Source: Pseudomonas sp. LP_7_YM
GTDB taxonomy: Bacteria; Pseudomonadota; Gammaproteobacteria; Pseudomonadales; Pseudomonadaceae
DNA length: 64,000 nucleotides
Direction: 5' to 3'
Assembly (NCBI RefSeq): GCF_004364435.1
Contig: NZ_SOCT01000002.1
Span: 372,001-436,000 of the forward strand
Numbering within the stretch: the first letter of the stretch is position 1; each line of letters opens with the position of its first letter. Below the pieces are notes generated by a model. The model was not told the DNA's origin and did no database searches. It saw nothing but the letters and a program-made list of their open reading frames with translations. Position numbers and translations under genes: made by a program. Positions 35,111 to 45,614 of this stretch are shown here, piece after piece.

Positions 35111-36045
35111 AAGTCTCCCTGGTGGTACCGCTCTTCAACGAGCAGCATGCCCTGGGGCTGTTCTATCAGGCTGTCCTCGATGATCCGCAACTGCAGCGCT
35201 GGTTGATCGAGATCGTTTTCATCGATGACGGCAGCCGGGACGCAACGAATCGCATCGCCAGGTCCCTCGTGGAGGCTGATCCCAACGTCGTGCTGCTGAC
35301 CTTTTCACGCAACTTCGGCAAGGAAGCAGCCTTGTTCGCAGGCCTCGAACATGCGACTGGCGATGCGGTGATCCCCGTGGATGTCGATCTTCAGGATCCG
35401 GTCAGCGTGATTGCGCAACTTATCGAGGCCTGGCGCGGGGGAGCCGAGATTGTTCTCGCCAAGCGTCGGCACCGCAGCGAAGACAGCTTCTTCAAACGAC
35501 ATTCCGCAGCGCTGTTCTACAAGGTCTTGCGCCGGATCTCGACGACGCGGATCGAAGAAAACGTTGGCGACTTTCGCTTGCTTGACCGCAAGGTCGTGGA
35601 GGTCATCAAGGGCATGCCCGAGCAGCAGATGTTCATGAAGGGCATATTGTCCTGGGCGGGGTTCGACACCGTCACGGTTGAATACGACCGTGCCCCAAGA
35701 GCTGCGGGTATCAGCAAGTTCAGCGTGTGGAAACTGTGGAATCTGGCGCTGGACGGCGTGACCTCATTCAGCACCGTGCCGTTGCGGGTATGGAGCTACA
35801 TCGGGGGCGCGATCTCGTTTTGCGCTTTGATGTACGCGGTGTGCCTGATGCTGCGGTATGCCATCAACGGAAATCCCGTGCCGGGTTATTCCTCGCTGAT
35901 GGTGTCGATTCTGTTTCTGGGCGGCATACAGCTGATCGGTATCGGCATCATGGGCGAATACATAGGCAGGATTTACCTGGAGAGCAAGCACCGGCCACGG
36001 TATGTGGTGAAGCAAATCATCAGACATGGAGGGCCGGGTGAGTAA
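35107..36045 (+). CDS. GtrB/ArnC-like polyprenyl-phosphate glycosyltransferase
   Basis: A 312-residue GT2 enzyme: catalytic domain with [41 protein letters not shown] and the DVDLQDP metal-binding box, then two C-terminal membrane spans (about residues 230-290). Such enzymes load a sugar on undecaprenyl phosphate for transfer outside the membrane. It overlaps gtrA upstream and the GT39 gene downstream. The sugar cannot be told from sequence. Confidence 0.92.
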   Translation: MKVSLVVPLFNEQHALGLFYQAVLDDPQLQRWLIEIVFIDDGSRDATNRIARSLVEADPNVVLLTFSRNFGKEAALFAGLEHATGDAVIPVDVDLQDPVSVIAQLIEAWRGGAEIVLAKRRHRSEDSFFKRHSAALFYKVLRRISTTRIEENVGDFRLLDRKVVEVIKGMPEQQMFMKGILSWAGFDTVTVEYDRAPRAAGISKFSVWKLWNLALDGVTSFSTVPLRVWSYIGGAISFCALMYAVCLMLRYAINGNPVPGYSSLMVSILFLGGIQLIGIGIMGEYIGRIYLESKHRPRYVVKQIIRHGGPGE

Positions 36046-37618
36046 CGATTTTCCACGCGTTTTGCGTCCCGGCACGCGCTTGTCTGAACCTCTGGGCTGG
36101 GTCCTGATTCTGCTGCTGGCCGCAGGGATGCGCTTTTATCGTCTGGACTGGGCCGCCCTTTGGTACGACGAAGCGTACAGCATGGTCATGAGCACTCACC
36201 CGCCTGCGCGGATAGGGTCGCTGTCCGGCGCTGACGTGCACCCACCCCTCTATTACTACTGCTTGAAAGGGTGGATCGGGTTGTTCGGCAGTGAGTTGGT
36301 GTCCATGCGCGCCTTGAGTGCATGTGCCGGCGTGATCGCAGTGGGCCTCGGGATGTGGCTGACCAGGTTGCTCGCCACGCGACGCGCTACCTTGTTCGCC
36401 GGCATATTTCTTGCGCTGCTGCCGATAGCCATTCGCTACAGTCATGAAATGCGTATGTACGCATTACTGAGCGTATGGATGACCGGCGCAACCATTGCGT
36501 TGGTGTACTGGGTCAGAAGGCCGGAACGACGGTGGTGCCTGGCCGCGTACTCGGTGTTGGTCGCCGCAGGGCTGTACACCCATTACTTTGCGATGGTCGG
36601 CGTCATGACGCACTGGCTGTACTTGCTGACCTTGCCCAAGGCATCGAACGTGCGTCGGCCTGTGCTTCATCCAGCATGGTGGATGGCCAATCTGGCAACC
36701 GCTTTGCTGTTCCTGCCCTGGCTACCGGTACTGATCGCTCAACTCGCCCATTCAAGCAATCTGGGCTGGATCAAGCCGGTGACGCTCTACTCCATCCCCT
36801 CGGCCCTCTGGCAGTACCTGATTCTGCAAAACGGCACAGCATTGCCTGCACCGCTCTATTGGGGACTACCGCTGGCCCTGATGACCATCTGTGCCTACTG
36901 CCTTGCTCGCGACCAGCAACCGCAGCGTGCCGGCAGGCTTCTCGTGATCTATTTCTGGGCGCCGTTGCTGATGATGTGGGTCGTGTCATTGCAGTTTCCG
37001 CTGTTCGTGCCGCGTTATTTCCTGTTTTCGGCGCTGGCTTTGCCAATGCTTCTGGGGGTAAGTCTGGACCACCTGATGCGCGATCATCGCTGGCTGACTG
37101 TCGTCGGCTTCGTGGCCATGGCGGGCGTCGAAGCGACGGGCATTCACAATCTGTACGGCGAGTACGACTACACCAACGCCGATGGGCGGCCCACCCAGGA
37201 GCGCATCGACGCGATTGCAAAGCTGATAAACCAGCAATATCGGCCCGGCGATCAGATCATCCTCCTGAATTACTACTGGTATTCCAGCCTGGTCTACTAC
37301 AACACCAGCGCCGCAAGGCCTCTGTTATACGTCCCGGAGCCTCGCGCCGATGGTGCGGTATGCATGATTTATTGTCCGTTCACGACGCCTTACGATGCTC
37401 AAAGCACAGACTTTTATATCGAGAGTCTCGACCGTCTGTCTCCTGATATCACTCGTGTTTGGCTGGTCGACGGCAGTGACGCGTCTGATTACCTTCTTTC
37501 ATTGCCATGTCGCTGGCGGCTCGAAGATGTTCAGACACTGGGCGATAACCGTGTGAGGCTGTACGAGGTCGACGCCCCGCTTGACCCCATGAGCAGTAAG
37601 CCCTGTCCACCGCACTGA
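36038..37618 (+). CDS. GT39-family membrane glycosyltransferase
   Basis: A 526-residue protein with about eleven membrane spans and a short C-terminal soluble domain. Its first periplasmic loop has [17 protein letters not shown] and [15 protein letters not shown], the acidic and HPPL motifs of PMT-like (GT39) transferases that use polyprenyl-phosphate sugars. I start at GTG 36038 because GGAGG at 36028-36032 lies 5 bases before it; this overlaps gtrB. Together the three genes form a gtr-type module that should add a sugar to O-antigen, a glycan or a surface protein. Confidence 0.88.
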   Translation: MSNDFPRVLRPGTRLSEPLGWVLILLLAAGMRFYRLDWAALWYDEAYSMVMSTHPPARIGSLSGADVHPPLYYYCLKGWIGLFGSELVSMRALSACAGVIAVGLGMWLTRLLATRRATLFAGIFLALLPIAIRYSHEMRMYALLSVWMTGATIALVYWVRRPERRWCLAAYSVLVAAGLYTHYFAMVGVMTHWLYLLTLPKASNVRRPVLHPAWWMANLATALLFLPWLPVLIAQLAHSSNLGWIKPVTLYSIPSALWQYLILQNGTALPAPLYWGLPLALMTICAYCLARDQQPQRAGRLLVIYFWAPLLMMWVVSLQFPLFVPRYFLFSALALPMLLGVSLDHLMRDHRWLTVVGFVAMAGVEATGIHNLYGEYDYTNADGRPTQERIDAIAKLINQQYRPGDQIILLNYYWYSSLVYYNTSAARPLLYVPEPRADGAVCMIYCPFTTPYDAQSTDFYIESLDRLSPDITRVWLVDGSDASDYLLSLPCRWRLEDVQTLGDNRVRLYEVDAPLDPMSSKPCPPH

Positions 37619-37823
37619 CCCGTTCGGCTGGACACCCATCGGCCAATTGCGGGACGGCACACGCGAGCGGATCGCGTTTGCTGCATGTCAGGAGCAAATT
37701 CCCGGGATGGATTTTCAGGAAGCGGTACGATGTAAAGCGACGCGCTGGGCTGGCGCGCCTTTTTGCTTCAAAGACCTCGTTTGCGGATCGATGGGGCGGA
37801 TTCGGGGTGGCACTTGCCATTCG

Positions 37824-38189
37824 TTACCGAGGCTCGGGCTGAGGTTTGCATCGTTGGGTTTCGGTAATCAGGCGCATGATGTCCTCTTTTCCTTCCTCGT
37901 TGCAGCAGCGGATAAGGTGCACCATGCTTCGCTCCTTGGGCGAAAGGGCGATATACCCCCATTGACATGCCTTGAGCTGAAAGGCTTCGTCCCCGCTCAC
38001 CGGGCGCGCATCGTCGGCTGCGTCATTGAGCGCCTCGACCAATGGCTCCATCTTTTCTTCCAGCAGTTCGCTGTCGACCGGGCCGTCGATACTCTGGATG
38101 AAGCGTTCGAGATAGTTCAGTGCGCTTCGTGCATCGACCAGCCGCATATGGCCCGGAAGGGTCAGCTCATAGCGATCTATCAACTGCAT
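37824..38189 (-). CDS. Conserved hypothetical protein
   Basis: A 121-residue soluble, acidic, mostly helical protein beginning MQLIDRYELTLPGHMRLVDA and containing LERFIQSIDGPVDSELLEEK and ACQWGYIALSPKERSMVHLI, with a Lys/Pro-rich end. The start is clear, since AGGAGG lies 7 bases before the ATG. I do not recognise the family. It is divergent from the L31B gene, and a palindrome at 38301-38315 lies between them. Confidence 0.7.
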   Translation of the reverse strand: MQLIDRYELTLPGHMRLVDARSALNYLERFIQSIDGPVDSELLEEKMEPLVEALNDAADDARPVSGDEAFQLKACQWGYIALSPKERSMVHLIRCCNEEGKEDIMRLITETQRCKPQPEPR

Positions 38190-38300
38190 TGCACAACCTC
38201 CTGGTGATAGTGGGTATTCCATTCCCGACAGGCATCGGGCGGTGCTTTATGTCAGCGGCGCGAACGTTAGCGGCCCTTGAGGTCTGAGCAAAGATGAAAG

Positions 38301-38315
38301 TTGTAACGGTTACAA
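38301..38315. promoter_or_regulatory. Perfect 15-bp palindrome between the hypothetical gene and rpmE2
   Basis: TTGTAACGGTTACAA has 7-base arms and a single central base. It lies 76 bp before the L31B start and 112 bp before the divergent hypothetical gene. It partly resembles metalloregulator operators but differs from the Zur box 28 bp away, so a second regulator is possible. Confidence 0.5.
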
Positions 38316-38342
38316 AAAAATCGGTGGTTGAAGTCTTATTTT

Positions 38343-38359
38343 TTGTCACGATATAACGT
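38343..38359 (+). promoter_or_regulatory. Probable Zur box of rpmE2
   Basis: TTGTCACGATATAACGT matches the Zur site upstream of the ZnuD-like gene at 10 of 14 arm positions with the same 3-base spacing. It lies 32 bp before the L31B ATG. Zinc-free L31 paralogues are standard members of Zur regulons. Confidence 0.65.
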
Positions 38360-38390
38360 ATCTATTGTTCGTTTGGCTCTAGAGAGCATC

Positions 38391-38645
38391 ATGAAACCCG
38401 ATATTCATCCCGCCTACCGCCAGGTGCTGTTTCACGACACCGCTGCCGATGTGTGCTTTTTGATCGGGTCGACCGTCGACACTGATCGCACGCATAAGCA
38501 TAGCGATGGTAATACCTACCCTCATGTTGCGTTAGATGTCTGCAGCGCATCGCATCCGAGGTACACGGGGCAGCAACGCAAGACCACTACAGAAGGCCGT
38601 ATCGCGGGGTTCAACAAGCGTTTTGCCGGATTTGGCTCCAGATGA
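38391..38645 (+). CDS. rpmE2: Ribosomal protein L31 type B, zinc-free paralogue
   Basis: An 84-residue L31B with [20 protein letters not shown] and a [10 protein letters not shown] end. It lacks the CxxC zinc motif of the housekeeping L31. In zinc starvation such paralogues replace the zinc form in the ribosome and free zinc. The start at ATG 38391 follows a Zur-like operator, placing it in the same regulon as the ZnuD-like receptor. The partner L36 paralogue is not adjacent. Confidence 0.93.
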   Translation: MKPDIHPAYRQVLFHDTAADVCFLIGSTVDTDRTHKHSDGNTYPHVALDVCSASHPRYTGQQRKTTTEGRIAGFNKRFAGFGSR

Positions 38646-38856
38646 CGGCTGTATACCCGCGCGTTGGGCCTGCACCCAGTCGCGGTCGTATCGTCTGATA
38701 CTTGCGCGCTCGAAGATCAGCATTAACGGCGATATCCGGGGCAAAGACCAGCCTCCCGACTTTCTCCTGCATTCCGTCAACCGGATGCCCTCGGGGCTGG
38801 ACTAAACACGCAAATTGCTTTTAGCTCTGCGACCTGAAATCCAGGAGCATCCCCCT

Positions 38857-39948
38857 TTGAAAAAGTCAGTCGCCATCGTTTTCGGTGGGCAATCCTGCGA
38901 GCATGAAGTGTCGTTGCAATCGGCGCGCAACGTGATCAACGCGATTGATCGCAATAGCTACAGCATTACCTTGATCGGCATCGATAAGCAGGGCCATTGG
39001 CTGCGTTTCGACGAGCGCGATTACCTGCAAAACGCCGACGACCCTGCGCACATCAAACTGAGCGGCTCGGGCCGGCCTCTGTCACTGCTGCCGGGGGCCA
39101 AGGGGCCGCAATTTGTTGAGGTGGAAACAGCGCTGGAAGTGCCGCGCATCGACGTGGTCTTCCCGCTGATTCATGGCAGTTCCGGCGAAGACGGCTCATT
39201 GCAGGGCCTGTTGCGTCTGCTCGACATCCCATGTGTGGGCCCGGATGTGTTGGGCTCAGCGGTGTGCATGGACAAGGACGTTACCAAACGTCTGCTGCGC
39301 GATGCCGGGATTGCCGTGGCACCGTTCGCGGTTCTGCACCGGGGTGAGGCGGTGGATTTCGTCAGCGTTTCTGCGCAACTGGGGTTGCCCCTGTTCGTGA
39401 AACCGGCGAGCCAGGGCTCTTCGGTCGGCGTGAGCAAAGTGACCGACGAAGCCAGCTATGCTGCGGCCTTGAAGCTGGCGTTCGATTACGACAACAAGGT
39501 GGTGCTGGAACAGGGCATCGTTGGGCGTGAAGTGGAATGCGCGGTGCTGGGCAACCATGAACCGCAGGTCAGCGTTTGTGGCGAAGTGGTCGCCAATGAT
39601 GAGTTCTACGCCTACGACACCAAGTACCTGAATGATGGGCAGGCACGCATCGCGATCCCTGCCGAGTTGCCCGCTGATCTGGCCGACGAAGTCCGCGAAG
39701 TCGCGCTGCAGGCCTATCGCGTACTGGGCTGCGCCGGCTTGTCGCGGGTGGATTTCTTTGTCACCGAGGCGCGGCAAATCATCATCAACGAAGTCAACAC
39801 CCTCCCGGGTTTCACCTCCATCAGCATGTACCCCAAACTCTGGCAAGCCAGTGGTTTGAGCTATCCGCAACTGATCGACCGCCTGATTGTGCTGGCACTG
39901 GAGCGCGCCGAGGAGATCCGCGTGCTGAAAACCGAGGTGGTGCTGTGA
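38857..39948 (+). CDS. ddlA: D-alanine--D-alanine ligase (DdlA type)
   Basis: A 363-residue ATP-grasp ligase with [18 protein letters not shown], the [17 protein letters not shown] loop, [16 protein letters not shown] and [17 protein letters not shown], all intact. It makes D-Ala-D-Ala for peptidoglycan. The start is TTG 38857 with AGGAG at 38841-38845; codons before it do not look coding. It lies outside the cell-division cluster, where Pseudomonas keeps ddlB, so this is the second ligase. Its stop overlaps the Nudix gene start. Confidence 0.93.
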   Translation: MKKSVAIVFGGQSCEHEVSLQSARNVINAIDRNSYSITLIGIDKQGHWLRFDERDYLQNADDPAHIKLSGSGRPLSLLPGAKGPQFVEVETALEVPRIDVVFPLIHGSSGEDGSLQGLLRLLDIPCVGPDVLGSAVCMDKDVTKRLLRDAGIAVAPFAVLHRGEAVDFVSVSAQLGLPLFVKPASQGSSVGVSKVTDEASYAAALKLAFDYDNKVVLEQGIVGREVECAVLGNHEPQVSVCGEVVANDEFYAYDTKYLNDGQARIAIPAELPADLADEVREVALQAYRVLGCAGLSRVDFFVTEARQIIINEVNTLPGFTSISMYPKLWQASGLSYPQLIDRLIVLALERAEEIRVLKTEVVL

Positions 39949-40355
39949 AGGTTATTCGCATCGCCGCTGCGTTGCTGATCGGGCCTGACGGAAGAACCTT
40001 GCTGGTGCGCAAGCGTGGCACTCAGGCCTTCATGCAGCCGGGCGGCAAGATCGATGCGGGGGAGCCCGCTGCCCGTGCACTGGCTCGCGAACTGCACGAA
40101 GAGTTGGGACTGCTGATAGAGCCTGATCAGGCGCAGTTTCTTGGGGAGTTTTGCGCCGTGGCTGCCAACGAGCCGGGATTCGAGGTCAATTGCCAGTTGT
40201 ACCGACTGGACGTGGATCAGGCGGTTGCGCCTGCGGCGGAGATAGAGGAGGTCGTCTGGGTCGATGCGGGTAGCGTCGATCATCTGCATCTGGCGCCGTT
40301 GACCCGGGATTCGATCCTTCCTTTGTATCGTTCGCTGGCGCTGGCGCTGGCGTAA
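39945..40355 (+). CDS. Nudix hydrolase
   Basis: A 136-residue protein with a complete Nudix box ([28 protein letters not shown]; first Gly at residue 25, REL.EELG metal ligands following) near residues 24-47. Such enzymes cleave nucleoside diphosphates linked to other groups; the substrate is not predictable. ATG 39945 overlaps the ddl stop by 4 bases, so it is coexpressed with the ligase. A REP-like hairpin follows. Confidence 0.9.
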   Translation: MKVIRIAAALLIGPDGRTLLVRKRGTQAFMQPGGKIDAGEPAARALARELHEELGLLIEPDQAQFLGEFCAVAANEPGFEVNCQLYRLDVDQAVAPAAEIEEVVWVDAGSVDHLHLAPLTRDSILPLYRSLALALA

Positions 40356-40369
40356 TGCCCGACGTCTGT

Positions 40370-40397
40370 GGGAGCGAGCACGCTCACTCCCACAAAA
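40370..40397. terminator. REP-type hairpin between convergent nudix and metR genes
   Basis: TGTGGGAGCGAGC pairs with GCTCACTCCCACA (one mismatch) over two bases. The arms are REP sequence and the placement between convergent genes suits a bidirectional terminator. Confidence 0.75.
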
Positions 40398-40407
40398 AGG
40401 CGTGAGC

Positions 40408-41325
40408 TCAACGCACCGCGCTTACTCCATCGAGTGTCGAAAACGACGTGTCCTTGGCCGTCAGCAGAAAGTCACGCATGTAAGGCGCATCCAGCATGTC
40501 GGCGCGAATGCCGGCGTAGAGCGTGGCGAACAGTCCCTTTTCGCCCAGTCGCTTGGCTTTCACATAGCCGCGCGAACTGTATTCATGCAATGCCCAGTGC
40601 GGCATCCCGCACACGCCGCGGCCACTGGCGACAAGCTGCATCATCATTACTGTCAGCTCAGAGGTGCGCACCTGTACCGGCTCGACATCAGCGGGCTCCA
40701 GAAAGCGCGTGAAAATATCCAGACGGTCGCGCTCCACCGGGTAGGTGATCAGCGTCTCGCTGGCCAGGTCTTCGGGTACCACGAACGGCCTGCTCGCCAG
40801 CGGGTGTTGATTGGCGACGGCCAGCATCGCTTCATAGGTAAACAGCGGCACATAAGTGATGCCTGGTAGATCCACCGGGTCGGAGGTTACCACCAGATCC
40901 AGATCACCACGGGCAAGCGCGGGCAGGGGAGCGAAGGCAAAACCGGACGCCAGATCCAGTTCCACTTCAGGCCAGGCGTCGCGGAATTGGTCGATGGTCG
41001 GCATTAACCACTGAAAGCAGCTGTGGCATTCGATGGCCATGTGCAGACGTCCGGCGACACCACCGGCCAGACGTGAAATGTCACGCTCGGCACTGCGCAG
41101 CTGCGGCAGCACCGAATCGGCCAGTTGCAGCAGGCGCAGTCCGGCACTGGTGAAACGCACCGGCTTGCTCTTGCGCACGAACAAGGGCATCCCCATGCGC
41201 TCTTCCAGCTCCTTGAACTGGTGGGACAGCGCTGACTGAGTCAAATGCAGCCTGTCGGCGGCGTCCACGAGACTGTCAGCCTCGCGCAAGGCATGCAGGG
41301 TTTTCAGGTGACGTATTTCAAGCAC
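40408..41325 (-). CDS. metR: LysR-type activator MetR
   Basis: A 305-residue LysR regulator that starts LEIRHLKTLHALREADSLVD with the helix-turn-helix LTQSALSHQFKELEERMG (residues 30-47), followed by an effector domain with the MetR-like GFAFAPLPALARGDLDLVV. MetR responds to homocysteine and activates metE. I use GTG 41325-41323, preceded by GGAGCG, since homologues start MLEIRHLKTL. It is divergent from metE with a shared regulatory region. Confidence 0.94.
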   Translation of the reverse strand: MLEIRHLKTLHALREADSLVDAADRLHLTQSALSHQFKELEERMGMPLFVRKSKPVRFTSAGLRLLQLADSVLPQLRSAERDISRLAGGVAGRLHMAIECHSCFQWLMPTIDQFRDAWPEVELDLASGFAFAPLPALARGDLDLVVTSDPVDLPGITYVPLFTYEAMLAVANQHPLASRPFVVPEDLASETLITYPVERDRLDIFTRFLEPADVEPVQVRTSELTVMMMQLVASGRGVCGMPHWALHEYSSRGYVKAKRLGEKGLFATLYAGIRADMLDAPYMRDFLLTAKDTSFSTLDGVSAVR

Positions 41326-41367
41326 CGTAGCGCTCCATGAATGAATTTTGTGATCGACGAGAAAACA

Positions 41368-41382
41368 ATGAGTTTGTCTCAT
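41368..41382. promoter_or_regulatory. Likely MetR operator
   Basis: ATGAG and CTCAT flank a 5-base centre, matching the TGAA-N5-TTCA architecture of MetR sites with one changed base per arm. It lies between metR and metE, 50 bp from the metE start. Confidence 0.6.
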
Positions 41383-41432
41383 GTTACGTCCGGTGTCGAC
41401 AATAGCGCCATATTTTGAATGGAGCAGTTGTC

Positions 41433-43751
41433 ATGGCCTTGGCCCATAACCTTGGATTTCCGCGCATCGGCGCTGATCGCGAATTGAAAAAAGCCCTTGA
41501 GGCGTACTGGAAAGGTGATATCGACCAAGCGGCACTGCAAGCGGTGGGACGTGAACTGCGCGCCACTCACTGGCAGTTGCAGAAAGAGGCCGGTATCGAC
41601 TTGCTGCCTGTAGGTGATTTCGCTTGGTACGACCAGGTTTTGACTCACTCTTTGATGTTCGGGGTGATTGCGGAGCGCTTTTCCAGCCTGCGCGACGACA
41701 AAGGCTTGCCGACCCTCGATACCCTGTTCGGCATGGCGCGCGGTGCAAGTAGCGCATGCTGTGGCGGGAGCCATGGCAAGGCGCAATATGCGCAGGAGTT
41801 GACCAAGTGGTTCGACACCAACTACCACTATCTGGTCCCGGAGTTCACCCAGGATCAAGTGTTCAAACTAAGTTGGGAGCAACTGTTCGACGAAGTTGAA
41901 GAAGCTCAAGCGCTGGGTCACAAGGTAAAGCCGGTGATCATCGGTCCGCTGACTTACCTGTGGCTGGGCAAGGCCAAGGGCGACAGTTTTGACAAACTGG
42001 AACTGCTTGATCGCCTGCTTCCGGTTTATGGCGAAATACTTGGGCGCCTGGCCGGTCAGGGTGTGGAGTGGGTGCAGATCGACGAGCCGGTTCTTTGTCT
42101 GGATCTGCCCCAGGACTGGAAAAACGCTTTCGAACGCGCTTATCACAGCCTGCAGTATTCGCCGCTGAAAAAACTCGTCGCGACCTATTTCGGCGGCCTC
42201 GAAGACAACCTGGGTCTGGCGGTCTCCCTGCCGGTGGATGGCCTGCATGTAGATCTGGTGCGGGCTCCCGAGCAATTGCCGGCACTGCTGGATCGTCTGC
42301 CAACTTACAAGGTGCTATCTCTGGGCGTGGTTAATGGCCGGAATGTGTGGCGGTGTGATCTGGCAGCGGCGCGCGCGTTGCTGATCGATGCGCAACTGCG
42401 TTTTGCCGATAACCTTTGGGTCGCGGCGTCGTGCTCGCTGCTGCACAGCCCGGTCAATCTGGAGCGCGAAGACGCGCTCGATGCCGAACTGAAAAGCTGG
42501 CTGGCCTTCGCCAGGCAGAAGTGCGCGGAAGTCGCGGTCCTCAGCGCTGCGCTCAATGAACCTCAGGCGCCTCACGTTCAAAGTGCCTTTGCCGAAAGTC
42601 GCGCTGTACAGCTGAGTCGCCAACACTCGCCGCGCATTCACAAACCTGCCGTACAGGCGCGTCTGGCGGCGATTACGGCAGCGGACAGCCAGCGCCAGTC
42701 GGCTTTCGCCCAGCGCATTGAGGCGCAGCGTGCCCGTCTGAATCTGCCTGCATTTCCGACCACCACGATTGGCTCGTTCCCACAGACAGCGTCGATTCGT
42801 CTGGCGCGTCAGTCCTGGAAGCAGGGCAGGTTGTCAGCCAACGACTACAACGATGCGATGCGCAGCGAGATTCGCCATGCGGTAGAGATCCAGGAACGTC
42901 TGGGGCTGGATGTGCTGGTGCATGGTGAGGCCGAGCGCAACGACATGGTCGAATACTTCGCCGAGCAGCTGGACGGTTATGTCTTCAGCCGTTTTGGCTG
43001 GGTGCAGAGCTATGGTTCGCGCTGCGTGAAACCAGCGGTGATCGTTGGTGATTTAAGCCGTCCGCAGGCGATGACCGTCAACTGGATCGAGTATGCCCAA
43101 AGCCTGACCGACAAGGTGATGAAGGGCATGCTGACCGGCCCTGTGACCATGTTGATGTGGTCTTTCCCCCGCGAGGACGTGTCGCGCAAAGTGCAGGCAC
43201 AGCAGCTGGCGCTGGCGATTCGCGACGAAGTGGTCGACCTGGAAAGCGCCGGAATCAAGATTGTGCAGATCGATGAAGCGGCGTTCCGTGAAGGCTTGCC
43301 GCTGCGTCGCGCGCAGTGGAGCGAGTACCTGGACTGGGCGGTCGAGGCTTTCCGGCTTTGCGCTTCGGGGGTGCGTGATGAAACGCAGATTCACACGCAC
43401 ATGTGCTACAGCGAGTTCAATGACGTGATCGAGTCTATCGCGGCGATGGATGCTGACGTGATTACCATTGAAACGTCGCGCTCGGACATGGAATTGCTGG
43501 AGGCTTTCAAAGCCTTCGATTACCCGAACGACATTGGCCCCGGCGTGTACGACATTCATTCGCCGCGGGTGCCTGACAAGGCCGAGATGGTCAAATTGCT
43601 GAGCAAGGCGGTGCAGCGGATCCCGGCTGATCGACTGTGGGTCAACCCGGATTGCGGCCTGAAAACTCGCGCTTGGCCTGAAACCGAAGCGGCGCTAGTC
43701 AACATGGTGGCGGCGGCTCGACAGCTGCGCGCGAACTGGCGTAACGCGTAA
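41433..43751 (+). CDS. metE: Cobalamin-independent methionine synthase MetE
   Basis: A 772-residue enzyme with the duplicated barrel of MetE. The N-terminal folate-binding barrel opens [20 protein letters not shown]; the C-terminal catalytic barrel has [17 protein letters not shown], zinc ligands in [12 protein letters not shown], and [10 protein letters not shown] with the last cysteine. It methylates homocysteine from 5-methyltetrahydropteroyl-triglutamate. ATG 41433 follows GGAGC at 8 bases. No cobalamin riboswitch is visible upstream; control seems to be by MetR. Confidence 0.96.
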   Translation: MALAHNLGFPRIGADRELKKALEAYWKGDIDQAALQAVGRELRATHWQLQKEAGIDLLPVGDFAWYDQVLTHSLMFGVIAERFSSLRDDKGLPTLDTLFGMARGASSACCGGSHGKAQYAQELTKWFDTNYHYLVPEFTQDQVFKLSWEQLFDEVEEAQALGHKVKPVIIGPLTYLWLGKAKGDSFDKLELLDRLLPVYGEILGRLAGQGVEWVQIDEPVLCLDLPQDWKNAFERAYHSLQYSPLKKLVATYFGGLEDNLGLAVSLPVDGLHVDLVRAPEQLPALLDRLPTYKVLSLGVVNGRNVWRCDLAAARALLIDAQLRFADNLWVAASCSLLHSPVNLEREDALDAELKSWLAFARQKCAEVAVLSAALNEPQAPHVQSAFAESRAVQLSRQHSPRIHKPAVQARLAAITAADSQRQSAFAQRIEAQRARLNLPAFPTTTIGSFPQTASIRLARQSWKQGRLSANDYNDAMRSEIRHAVEIQERLGLDVLVHGEAERNDMVEYFAEQLDGYVFSRFGWVQSYGSRCVKPAVIVGDLSRPQAMTVNWIEYAQSLTDKVMKGMLTGPVTMLMWSFPREDVSRKVQAQQLALAIRDEVVDLESAGIKIVQIDEAAFREGLPLRRAQWSEYLDWAVEAFRLCASGVRDETQIHTHMCYSEFNDVIESIAAMDADVITIETSRSDMELLEAFKAFDYPNDIGPGVYDIHSPRVPDKAEMVKLLSKAVQRIPADRLWVNPDCGLKTRAWPETEAALVNMVAAARQLRANWRNA

Positions 43752-44065
43752 CCCTATGGAAGCTGACTCCATGGTCAGCTCATCGTTTTCAGCAGGCCTC
43801 CAAGGCGCGCTTGCTGGCGGCGGTGTTGCCGTACCTGCGAGAACATCGCCAGGGCTTGCCGCATCGCCCAACACCAGGGGGAAACGGTTTCAGGCAGCAA
43901 GCTTCAAGGCTTAAGCCCACCGTGTTCAACGCGCGATTGGCTTGAAATTTGACACTTGCCGCTTGAAGCTGCCGGGATGATACGCCGGCTCATGCGCCTG
44001 CCGCGTATCCCCATCGTCTCGGCTTCAACGTATCGTGCAAATTCCCTCTTTTGTACGAGATTGCC
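43752..44065. repeat. Non-coding gap with a diverged inverted repeat
   Basis: GGCAGCAAGCTTCAAG (about 43891-43906) and CTTGAAGCTGCC (about 43962-43973) are near-complementary arms of a GCTTCAAG-type repeat common between Pseudomonas genes. The remainder of this 314-base gap shows no gene or clear signal. Confidence 0.5.
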
Positions 44066-44743
44066 ATGAGCACTGCGCTGAAAATCGATTTCATCTCTGA
44101 CGTTTCCTGCCCCTGGTGCATCATCGGCTTGCGCGCGCTGGATCAGGCGCTTGAGCATCTGGGAGACGAGGTGCAGGCGCAGATTCACTTTCAGCCGTTC
44201 GAGCTGAATCCAAAAATGGGCCCGGACGGTCAAGAGATCTTCGAGCACATCGCCGAAAAATATGGCTCCACCCGCGAGCAATTTCAGGACAACGCTGAAA
44301 ATATCCGGCAGCGCGGCGCTGAGTTGGGGTTCGTCTTTACGCCGGGCGATCGGCGTATCTACAACACGTTCGATGCCCATCGATTGCTGCATTGGGCTCA
44401 ACTGGAAGGCAAGCAGCAGGCGTTGAAAGAAGCGCTGTTCACGGCGTATTTCAGCCAGCATGCCGATGTTTCCAGCCATAAGGTGCTGGCCGATCTCGCT
44501 CGCAGAGTCGGGCTTGAGATCGGGCGTGCTGAAAAAGTGCTTGCCTCGGGTGAGTACGCCGCAGAGGTGCGGGAACTGGAGCAGCTGTGGGTGTCCCGTG
44601 GCGTCAGTTCGGTACCGACGATGGTCTTCAACGATCAATACGCCGTGTCGGGCGGTCAGCCGGTGGACGTGTTCGTTGGCGCGATTCGTCAGATCATCAG
44701 CGAGCAGTCAAACGTCATCAATCCTGTTGATGAGCTACGCTGA
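44066..44743 (+). CDS. DsbA-family oxidoreductase, FrnE-like
   Basis: A 225-residue protein with the FrnE-type DsbA fold: DFISDVSCPWCIIGLRALDQ contains the CPWC redox motif (residues 13-16), followed by a helical insert with FDAHRLLHWAQ and the cis-proline loop SSVPTMVFNDQY. No signal peptide, so it acts in the cytoplasm; FrnE-like proteins are linked to oxidative stress or polyketide oxidation, without proof of function here. ATG 44066 is preferred over an earlier codon. Confidence 0.88.
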   Translation: MSTALKIDFISDVSCPWCIIGLRALDQALEHLGDEVQAQIHFQPFELNPKMGPDGQEIFEHIAEKYGSTREQFQDNAENIRQRGAELGFVFTPGDRRIYNTFDAHRLLHWAQLEGKQQALKEALFTAYFSQHADVSSHKVLADLARRVGLEIGRAEKVLASGEYAAEVRELEQLWVSRGVSSVPTMVFNDQYAVSGGQPVDVFVGAIRQIISEQSNVINPVDELR

Positions 44744-44862
44744 GCAACGCTGTTGCGAGCAGGCGCGCTCCCAAAAGGCCTTGATGTCCTGAGTGCGCAT
44801 GGGCAGGGCTCGCAATCTGACGTAACAGAAGTAACAAATTTCTGGTTGCGCTTTAAAAATAA

Positions 44863-44876
44863 CTTGCTCTAGCAAG
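44863..44876 (+). promoter_or_regulatory. Inverted repeat, likely GntR operator
   Basis: CTTGCTCTAGCAAG has 6-base arms and a 2-base centre and ends 24 bp before the GntR gene start. Autoregulation of the operon by the GntR protein is inferred. Confidence 0.55.
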
Positions 44877-44900
44877 CTCTTTTCGGATATCAATTTGTAC

Positions 44901-45614
44901 ATGATTAAACAGGTTCGTTTTGACAAGAAACAACGCGTGATCGATGAGCTCACCCGCCGCATAGAGACCGGTTTGATGGGATCGGGAGAATTGCTGCCAG
45001 GCGAAAACCTGCTCGCTCAGGAGTTCAATGTCAGTCGTGGCACGTTGCGAGAGGCGTTGTCCGAACTCAAGCGCCGTAACTACATTGCGACGCAGATAGG
45101 CGTCGGTTCAATTGTGACCTACGACGGTATTTCCCTGGATCAGCACGCTGGCTGGGCGCAGGCATTGGCTGACACGGGTGCCAGGGTCACTACCGAAATT
45201 CTGCAATTGATTGCAGTGCAGCGCCCGGACCTTGCCGTGAGGTTCGGCACCGCTGATTTCATTGCGCTGGATCGCCGCCGCACGGCCGCCGGCGGCAGTG
45301 TGGTGTCACTGGAGCGGGTGCTGATTCCTGCGCTAAACGGCCTGGAGAATTTGCCGCGCGACGGCCTGATCGACGACTCACTGACCGTGACCATGGCGGC
45401 CCATGGCTATGTCGGTGACCGGGGCGATCAATGGATCGGCGCCGAACCGCTCAATCGCGACGATGCCGAATTGATGTCGCGCGAACCTGGCACTGTTTTT
45501 CTCAAGGCGAGTCGTACCACGTTCGATCGCCGCCAACGTTTCATGGAGCACGTGGAAAGTTTGCTGGACCCCGTGCATTTTCGACTGCATCTGGCATTTG
45601 GATCGTCTACATGA
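44901..45614 (+). CDS. GntR-family regulator (YegW-like)
   Basis: A 237-residue regulator with an N-terminal winged helix (LLPGENLLAQEFNVSRGTLR, then REALSELKRRNYI) and a C-terminal UTRA-type ligand domain (FIALDRRRTAAGG, SLLDPVHFRLHL). ATG 44901 is used; a TTG two codons upstream is in frame. Its stop overlaps the ADP-ribosylglycohydrolase start by 4 bases. Gene order regulator-glycohydrolase-transporter-kinase parallels E. coli yegW with yegU, yegT and yegV, so the ligand is probably a nucleoside or sugar derivative. Confidence 0.87.
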   Translation: MIKQVRFDKKQRVIDELTRRIETGLMGSGELLPGENLLAQEFNVSRGTLREALSELKRRNYIATQIGVGSIVTYDGISLDQHAGWAQALADTGARVTTEILQLIAVQRPDLAVRFGTADFIALDRRRTAAGGSVVSLERVLIPALNGLENLPRDGLIDDSLTVTMAAHGYVGDRGDQWIGAEPLNRDDAELMSREPGTVFLKASRTTFDRRQRFMEHVESLLDPVHFRLHLAFGSST

